The position numbers and the translations under genes are program-made. This document shows positions 61,471 through 64,000 of a stretch of 64,000 bases of DNA, in pieces. The DNA comes from an uncultured Acidovorax sp. Its GTDB lineage: Bacteria > Pseudomonadota > Gammaproteobacteria > Burkholderiales > Burkholderiaceae_C. The notes beneath the pieces are model-generated. The model saw only the letters and a program-made list of their open reading frames with translations, was not told the DNA's origin and made no database searches. The stretch is taken from contig CAJYKV010000021.1 of NCBI GenBank assembly GCA_913774955.1, positions 124,001 to 188,000 of the forward strand. The letters run 5' to 3'. The stretch's first letter is position 1. The number at the start of each line of letters is the position of its first letter.

Positions 61471-61767
61471 ATGCTTTTAGCTGTCCTCTTCACCGACAGG
61501 CCCGATCGGGGGGACTTGCGGGCCGCACACCTCCAGGCGCACATTGCCTGGCTGGAGCAACACAAGGACATCATTCCTGTCGGGGGCTCGCTGCGACAGG
61601 AAATGGGGCAGACGCCGAAAGGCGGATTGTGGGTGGCCGAAGCGGATTCGAAAGAACAGATCGAAGAGCTGTTGAAGTCGGATCCTTTCTTCATTGCCGG
61701 GCTCAGGCAGAGCCATGAAATCCTGCATTGGTGCAAAGCCAATGCTGATCGCAAGGCGCTCATCTGA
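61471..61767 (+). CDS. YciI-like protein
   Basis: 98 aa with the YCII fold: FTDRPDRGDLRAAHLQAHIAWLEQHKDIIPVGGSLRQE, GLWVAEADSKEQIEELLKSDPFFIAGLRQSHEILHW. The catalytic-type His/Asp pair (H near 20, D near 69) is present. The start lies 22 bp after the dehydrogenase stop, so it may be the second gene of that operon. Its stop overlaps the ATG of the truncated cold-shock reading frame. Confidence 0.9.
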   Translation: MLLAVLFTDRPDRGDLRAAHLQAHIAWLEQHKDIIPVGGSLRQEMGQTPKGGLWVAEADSKEQIEELLKSDPFFIAGLRQSHEILHWCKANADRKALI

Positions 61768-61862
61768 TGTCGGTCTGCTTCGAAGGCACGATCCGCTCAT
61801 GGAACGACGAACGCGGCTTAGGCTTCATCCAGCCCACGCAAGGCGATCCTCGGCCGGCGTAA
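61767..61862 (+). pseudogene. Truncated 5' end of a cold-shock-domain gene
   Basis: The frame M-S-V-C-F-E-G-T-I-R-S-W-N-D-E-R-G-L-G-F-I-Q-P-T-Q-G then D-P-R-P-A stop: 31 codons. The first 26 match the intact gene at 63808, with five DNA differences over 68 bp. One of them changes RNP1 (GFGFI) to GLGFI. The ATG overlaps the YciI stop (TGATG), which looks like the ancestral operon junction. The rest of the gene is absent; foreign-looking DNA follows. Confidence 0.8.
61778..61845 (+). repeat. Direct repeat, left copy, bounding the AT-rich island
   Basis: 68 bp from CTTCGAAGGCAC to CCACGCAAGGCG, 63 of 68 bases identical to 63813-63880 in the same orientation. It is the start of a cold-shock-domain coding sequence. 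The sequence diverges abruptly at 61846. Confidence 0.85.
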
Positions 61863-61937
61863 GCACCACCGGCAGACGCTGCGGCCGCTTGCCTGTATCA
61901 CCTCTTCCAACCCAGACGGCTTCGTCCTAAAACTTGC

Positions 61938-62333
61938 TTGTGCAGATACAGGATCGCCGCCTTAGGTTGGTTCTGCGTAGATGCCGATACATGTTTTCCA
62001 CAGACAAATGGCTCAGGAACGCTTCGACCTAGACCGCGCCCCTATCGTGCGGATGGCGTTTACCGTGAAAGAGAACGAAATGGATCGCCGCGCAAAGTCG
62101 ATATAAGCTTGTTCGGTGCGAATGCTGTAGTGCCGCGTGCGAAGGTGGATGCGCACTTGCTCAAGCAGCTTGGGCTGACGAGCTTCAGCGAGTTATTCAG
62201 ACGCTGGAACCGCAAAAAGGGTTTATCTGGGAAATTTAGGCTTGCCCTTACGTGTTGGCGCCAGGGTTTGCCAGAGGATGCAACAAAGAGTGTTGTGTTG
62301 GCCGACTGCGGTTGTAGGATCGGCTTCGTCTAA
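61938..62333 (+). other. Uncertain reading frame in the island
   Basis: 131 codons open from an ATG at 61938, but the first half is Arg/Pro-rich and looks accidental. A second, shorter frame (61981-62106, MPIHVFHRQMAQERFDLD) overlaps it. No family resemblance in either. The ~490 bp from 61863 to 62355 holds nothing I can support as a gene. Confidence 0.2.
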
Positions 62334-62355
62334 ATCTAGTTAAACCTAAAAAACT

Positions 62356-63069
62356 ATGGAACCGTACCTCTTTCAAGGCTTAGTTCTTCCAGAACGAGCT
62401 CAACTTTCACTAGGTTTTCCGCTCAAATTTGAGCATGTCTCTACAGGTGTCAGTGCTGAAGCAAAAGTGAGTATTGTCCTTAACCAAGTGGCGGTGTGGG
62501 TGACGAGCGAGCACGACTGGAACATTTTTGATTTGCGAAATGTCGTCAAAAACATTGTCCATGGGCATCTATCAATGATTGGCTACCTCAAAGGTCTTGC
62601 GTATGACGTCGAAATCACCAGGGTGCTGTCTCGCGAAAGAGAAATAGACTACGTCTTTGGAATTGATATCCCATGCATCGCAAACCGCAATCAGGACATT
62701 AATCTCAATGAAAAATTATTGCAACTGAGACCAACGACCGCAGGCGAGCATGGAGTATTCATCCTTCGATGCTTTGATGATCTGACTTCAGCAATGAGGC
62801 ACGCGAATGACACAGGCTTCTATTGCTACAGAGCAGTTGAGTCACTTCGGCATCATTGCGCGGCTCGAAACAATCTTAGAGAAGCAAACAAAGCCCAGCA
62901 GTGGCAGAAATTCCGCGATGTCTCTGGCGTGGATGAGGCATCTATTCGCCTCCTCAAGGCTGCAGCAGATCCACTAAGGCACGGCGAACTTGGCACTGAG
63001 GGTATCGACCGTGTGGAACTGTTTACTACCACTTGGGCCATAGTTGATGCTTATATCAGCAAAGTCTGA
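62356..63069 (+). CDS. Orphan protein of the AT-rich island, HEPN-like C-terminus
   Basis: 237 aa. Composition and codon use (A/T-ending) differ sharply from the flanks. The N-terminal half (YLFQGLVLPERAQLSLGFPLKF, SIVLNQVAVWVTSEHDWNIFDLRNVVKNIV) is unrecognised. The C-terminal half (GFYCYRAVESLRHHCAARNN, KAQQWQKFRDVSGVDEASIRLLKAAADPLRHGE) resembles HEPN/Apea-like helical RNase folds with an RHG-type motif. The ribosome site is weak. Function unknown; a defence role is speculation based on the HEPN-like pattern and island context. Confidence 0.7.
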   Translation: MEPYLFQGLVLPERAQLSLGFPLKFEHVSTGVSAEAKVSIVLNQVAVWVTSEHDWNIFDLRNVVKNIVHGHLSMIGYLKGLAYDVEITRVLSREREIDYVFGIDIPCIANRNQDINLNEKLLQLRPTTAGEHGVFILRCFDDLTSAMRHANDTGFYCYRAVESLRHHCAARNNLREANKAQQWQKFRDVSGVDEASIRLLKAAADPLRHGELGTEGIDRVELFTTTWAIVDAYISKV

Positions 63070-63358
63070 CTATTGGTTCGACGCGGACGCCAACAGCTTT
63101 GCTGTTGGCACCCTCCGCCGTTGGTGCATACGTGAGCGCCATAAACACCAGAAAATGCATTCCGTCGAGCACCTCAGGCAGTAGCTCATAAACCCAATTA
63201 ACTGAATGCTCGGCTATACACCCTGGATTTTTAAAGCGTACCCAGATTATAAATGACCGACAATCATGGTCTCGCAGCAACTCCGGGAAGTCTAGAACAG
63301 TCCGCACACTCAGGAGGAACGTTCTCAAACACGATATCTCGTCCAATCTGCACCGCAT
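63056..63358 (-). other. Possible second reading frame downstream of the DUF6201-like gene
   Basis: 100 codons on the minus strand overlapping the end of 63264-63665. The part after RSFIIWVRFKNPGCIAEHSV (HSVNWVYELLPEVLDGMHFLVFMALTYAP and AVGVRVEPI) looks protein-like, so it may be a separate gene or the tail of a degraded one. A perfect hairpin GCCAACAGC-TTT-GCTGTTGGC (63089-63109) lies within it and could instead terminate the HEPN-like gene. The start is not supported by a ribosome site. Confidence 0.35.
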
Positions 63359-63665
63359 TGGCCGGCGGGTTCAACCACCAATAAAGCTGGCCGTTGATCC
63401 ATAGATCAGCAACATCGCTCTCCCCCATCAAGGTCTCAGGTTCGATGCGATAAAGACGCACGAACGATGGAATTTTCATGTCGTAGTGGATGAGCCGTTG
63501 GATCGGCGATACATCGTAATACTCCACGCGATACACATGGCGAGGACTGATGTAGCTGCCTTTGAAAACAGGAGTCGTCAGATACCATACGCAGCATGCG
63601 AAGAGCGCTGCAAGGCAAAGCCAGAGCGCTCGTCGCAAGTGTTTTTTTGAACTGAGTCTGCCCAT
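63264..63665 (-). CDS. Membrane-anchored small protein, DUF6201-like
   Basis: 133 aa. One N-terminal TM helix (ALWLCLAALFACCVWYLTTPVF, ~13-34) and a periplasmic domain: SYISPRHVYRVEYYDVSPIQRLIHYDMKIPSFVRLYRIEPETLMGESDVADLW and GRDIVFENVPPECADCS. This pattern matches a short Burkholderiales family I recall as DUF6201. Lower GC than the chromosome. Function unknown; related proteins often lie near secretion or effector loci, but that link is not visible here. Confidence 0.72.
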   Translation of the reverse strand: MGRLSSKKHLRRALWLCLAALFACCVWYLTTPVFKGSYISPRHVYRVEYYDVSPIQRLIHYDMKIPSFVRLYRIEPETLMGESDVADLWINGQLYWWLNPPANAVQIGRDIVFENVPPECADCSRLPGVAARP

Positions 63666-63807
63666 ATCTCACCCTCCTTTTCTCCATCCACATCGGAAGA
63701 GGCCCATGATATAGCCCAACGGTTGAGCAGGGCCCTGTTCGCCCAGCAGACGATCACCCAGTGCAAGCCATCATCATCTGACTGCTGAATCTTCCAAAAA
63801 ACCTTTC

Positions 63808-64000
63808 ATGCGCTTCGAAGGCACCATCCACTCCTGGAACGACGACCGCGGCTTCGGCTTCATCCAGCCCACGCAAGGCGGGCAGGAGGTCTTCGTGCAC
63901 ATCAAGGCGTTCCGCGGCCTGCTCCAGGAGCGCCCGCAGGTGCACCAGCGCGTCAGCTTCGCGGTCGAGATGGGCCCGCAGGGCAAGAAGCGCGCAGTCC
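63808..64000 (+). CDS. Cold-shock-domain protein, N-terminal part
   Basis: Cut by the right window edge after 64 codons. MRFEGTIHSWNDDRGFGFIQPTQGGQEVFVHIKAF is a cold-shock domain with RNP1 (RGFGFI) and RNP2 (VFVHI). The protein is probably the CSD-DUF1294 type common in Comamonadaceae: an RNA-binding domain followed by a membrane part outside the window. Its first 68 coding bases are duplicated at 61778-61845. Confidence 0.88.
   Translation, partial: MRFEGTIHSWNDDRGFGFIQPTQGGQEVFVHIKAFRGLLQERPQVHQRVSFAVEMGPQGKKRAV
63813..63880 (+). repeat. Direct repeat, right copy, bounding the AT-rich island
   Basis: The intact copy of the 68-bp repeat; here it is part of the functional cold-shock-domain gene. 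It starts 6 bases into the coding sequence (base 63813). The pair brackets about 1.97 kb of lower-GC DNA. Confidence 0.85.

Noticed and set aside
61767-63880. Island considered as a transposon or IS
   Set aside because: No transposase or integrase and no terminal inverted repeats were found; only the 68-bp direct repeat of coding sequence marks its ends.

Overview
The window is about 70% GC and densely coded, with strong third-position GC bias. Gene content points to a Comamonadaceae betaproteobacterium, most likely the Acidovorax/Paracidovorax group: GTP-type PEP carboxykinase, minCDE, an ArgP/LysE pair, UbiM-like hydroxylase, many LysR regulators, and a family-typical GC-rich repeat. The genus is inferred from resemblance, not from a marker gene. 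No rRNA, tRNA, CRISPR array, complete IS or prophage was recognised.

Layout. 1-5.6 kb: 3' end of pckG, a small membrane protein, a LysR/metallophosphoesterase pair, a universal stress protein, a Phd/VapC-type toxin-antitoxin pair and a TetR regulator. 5.7-11.5 kb: an ArgP-like regulator divergent from a dadA-type D-amino acid dehydrogenase, a flavodoxin-fold reductase, an M14 peptidase coupled to an alpha/beta-hydrolase without its nucleophile serine, and a flavin reductase. 11.5-14.5 kb: minCDE and pssA, separated by a dispersed repeat. 14.5-19.5 kb: Lrp regulator, ornithine cyclodeaminase and arginase (arginine to proline), then acetoacetyl-CoA synthetase. 19.5-31.6 kb: M48 lipoprotein protease, an IclR-SMP-30 fusion, an MFS/LysR pair, UbiM-like hydroxylase, a NitT/TauT-like ABC transporter without a binding protein, and an MBL hydrolase divergent from a TetR.

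31.6-45.4 kb: ArgP, LysE exporter and ACT protein, gamma carbonic anhydrase, a GAF-GGDEF cyclase frameshifted inside its own GGDEF motif, a B12-binding radical SAM protein, a chemoreceptor with a C-terminal tether motif, an AsmA-like protein, a nucleobase permease, a CoA-transferase and a thioesterase. 45.4-48.6 kb: a tightly overlapping four-gene operon (GT2, acyl-CoA-dehydrogenase-like, PIG-L deacetylase, NodS-like methyltransferase) behind a perfect inverted repeat. This is the best candidate for an undescribed pathway, making a small modified glycoconjugate. 49-52 kb: PduO adenosyltransferase, EF-hand protein, and an FAD monooxygenase/TetR pair with two operators.

52-59.3 kb: a polar amino acid ABC transporter, a GntR regulator with a 13-bp-arm palindrome, an M20 amidohydrolase/carbamoylase and a PyrE-like phosphoribosyltransferase, with a divergent LysR. 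Together they look like one uptake-and-hydrolysis locus, perhaps for an N-carbamoyl compound or pyrimidine-derived nitrogen. A second copy of the dispersed repeat sits between the binding-protein and permease genes. 59.4-64 kb: a D-lactate dehydrogenase/glycolate-oxidase-type flavoprotein and a YciI protein, then a distinctly AT-richer island (about 61.85-63.8 kb). The island is bounded by a 68-bp direct repeat made of the 5' end of a cold-shock-domain gene and carries a HEPN-like protein and other orphan genes.
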